From Prevotella sp. UBA2756 (GTDB lineage: Bacteria > Bacteroidota > Bacteroidia > Bacteroidales > Bacteroidaceae), in contig DEJE01000039.1 in the NCBI GenBank assembly GCA_002353205.1, positions 1 to 23,404 of the forward strand: a stretch of 23,404 nucleotides of DNA, written 5' to 3'. This document shows positions 22,530 through 23,404 of this stretch, piece after piece. Positions within the stretch are counted from its first letter, which is position 1. Each line of letters begins with the position of its first letter. The translations under genes were made by a program, and so were the position numbers. A model generated the notes under the pieces. That model did not search any database. It was not told the origin of the DNA and saw only the letters and a list, made by a program, of their open reading frames with translations.

Positions 22530-23404
22530 ATGAACAACGTATTTGTATATTGCGAGATTGAAGGTACACAGGTTCAGGAGGTTTCCCAGGAACTGTTGAC
22601 CAAGGGCCGCAAGTTGGCCAATCAATTGAATGTGGAACTCCATGCCGTGGTCATCGGTACGGACATCAAGGGCAAGGTGGAGGAGCAGATTCTGCCCTAC
22701 GGCGTTGACAAACTGTTTGTTTTCGACGGCGAAGGACTGTTCCCCTACACATCGGCTCCCCACACTGACATTATCGTCAACCTCTTCAAGGAGGAGCAGC
22801 CGCAGATCTGTCTGATGGGTGCCACGGTGATTGGCCGTGACCTCGGTCCCCGCGTAAGTTCTTCGCTCACCAGCGGACTGACTGCCGACTGCACCGAACT
22901 GGAGATTGGTTCCTACGAGGACAAGAAGAACAACAAGGTGTTTGACAACCTGCTCTATCAGATTCGTCCCGCCTTCGGTGGTAACATCGTGGCAACGATC
23001 GTGAATCCCGAGCACCGTCCCCAGATGGCAACCGTCCGCTCCGGCGTGATGCAGAAGGCCATCTACGACGGCGAATGCAAGAAGGAAGTGGTTTATCCCG
23101 AGGTTGCCAAATATGTAGACATGGCTGTTGCCGGCGTGGTGAAGGTGCTCACCCACGAGGTACAGGCTGCCAAGCACAACCTGAAGGGTGCTCCCATCGT
23201 TGTGGCCGGTGGTTACGGCATGGGCTCGAAGGAGAACTTCGACATGCTGTTCCAGTTGGCTAAGGTGCTTCATGGTGAGGTAGGCGGAAGCCGCGCCGCC
23301 GTGGATGCTGGCTGGCTCGACCACGACCGTCAGATTGGTCAGACCGGTGTCACCGTTCATCCGAAGGTTTATATCGCCTGTGGTATCTCTGGTCAGATTC
23401 AGCA
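22530..23404 (+). CDS. etfA: Electron transfer flavoprotein subunit alpha (partial, runs off the window)
   Basis: EtfA binds the electron-carrying FAD of the EtfAB dimer. The visible 291 residues start MNNVFVYCEIEG and include LMGATVIGRDLGPR near 92-105, LTADCTELEI near 115, and RPAFGGNIVATI near 147. The C-terminal FAD domain begins with IVVAGGYGMGSKENF near 230 and includes GGSRAAVDAGWLD, IGQTGVTVHPK and ACGISGQIQ, which match the EtfA signature. The gene is cut by the window edge; a full protein would be about 330-340 residues. No defect is seen in the visible part. Confidence 0.95.
   Translation, partial: MNNVFVYCEIEGTQVQEVSQELLTKGRKLANQLNVELHAVVIGTDIKGKVEEQILPYGVDKLFVFDGEGLFPYTSAPHTDIIVNLFKEEQPQICLMGATVIGRDLGPRVSSSLTSGLTADCTELEIGSYEDKKNNKVFDNLLYQIRPAFGGNIVATIVNPEHRPQMATVRSGVMQKAIYDGECKKEVVYPEVAKYVDMAVAGVVKVLTHEVQAAKHNLKGAPIVVAGGYGMGSKENFDMLFQLAKVLHGEVGGSRAAVDAGWLDHDRQIGQTGVTVHPKVYIACGISGQIQ

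Noticed and set aside
22491..23360. Minus-strand frame opposite etfA
   Set aside because: It lies entirely across a clear etfA coding region and shows no domain features.

Overview
The window looks like chromosomal DNA from a GC-rich member of the Bacteroidales, most likely a Prevotella-type organism (Prevotellaceae). The grounds are: Bacteroidetes promoters (TTTG, about 19 bp, TAnnTTTG) before many genes; mostly absent Shine-Dalgarno sequences; a DUF3822-type gene next to rsmD; a secreted Leu/Asn/Cys-rich LRR protein with a Prevotella-style C-terminal tail; and DnaK, DnaE, DnaG and EtfBA proteins that read as Bacteroidetes versions. The genus is inferred, not proven. I saw no phage, transposase, rRNA or tRNA.

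Layout. 1-2.1 kb: dnaK on the minus strand. 2.2-4.5 kb: a plus-strand run of a secreted endonuclease/exonuclease/phosphatase-fold protein, uridine kinase (udk) and the tRNA t6A factor tsaE, ended by a strong bidirectional hairpin terminator. 4.7-7.2 kb: a minus-strand secreted LRR protein of lower GC. 7.2-8.25 kb: a gene-free block of about 1.05 kb packed with five kinds of short repeat. 8.27-13.95 kb: minus-strand thioredoxin (trxA), replicative polymerase (dnaE) and a RecD-like helicase. 14.2-15.7 kb: plus-strand DUF3822-like gene and rsmD, whose end overlaps the next gene tail to tail. 15.6-20.2 kb: a minus-strand run dnaG, queD, queE and a cardiolipin synthase. 20.5-21.5 kb: a membrane-anchored helix-hairpin-helix protein. 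21.6 kb to the edge: etfB and a truncated etfA.

Most genes are housekeeping: protein folding (dnaK, trxA), replication and repair (dnaE, dnaG, helicase), RNA modification (tsaE, queD, queE, rsmD), nucleotide salvage (udk), lipid synthesis (cls) and electron transfer (etfBA). QueD and QueE catalyse consecutive steps of queuosine synthesis and sit in order. DnaE and DnaG are both replisome parts but lie in separate transcription units.

The unusual content is non-coding and repetitive. Around the LRR gene lie two matching arrays with a 33-nt period, one overlapping the tsaE stop codon and one upstream of the LRR promoter. Next come a 10-copy octamer tract, a 9-copy heptamer tract, a five-unit array with an exact 22-nt period built from a palindromic core, and a 103/104-nt tandem repeat of double hairpins beside trxA. 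A relative of that GC-rich hairpin lies in frame inside the RecD-like helicase, adding about 25 residues. The etf operon has a 9-bp-arm inverted repeat just upstream of a perfect promoter.
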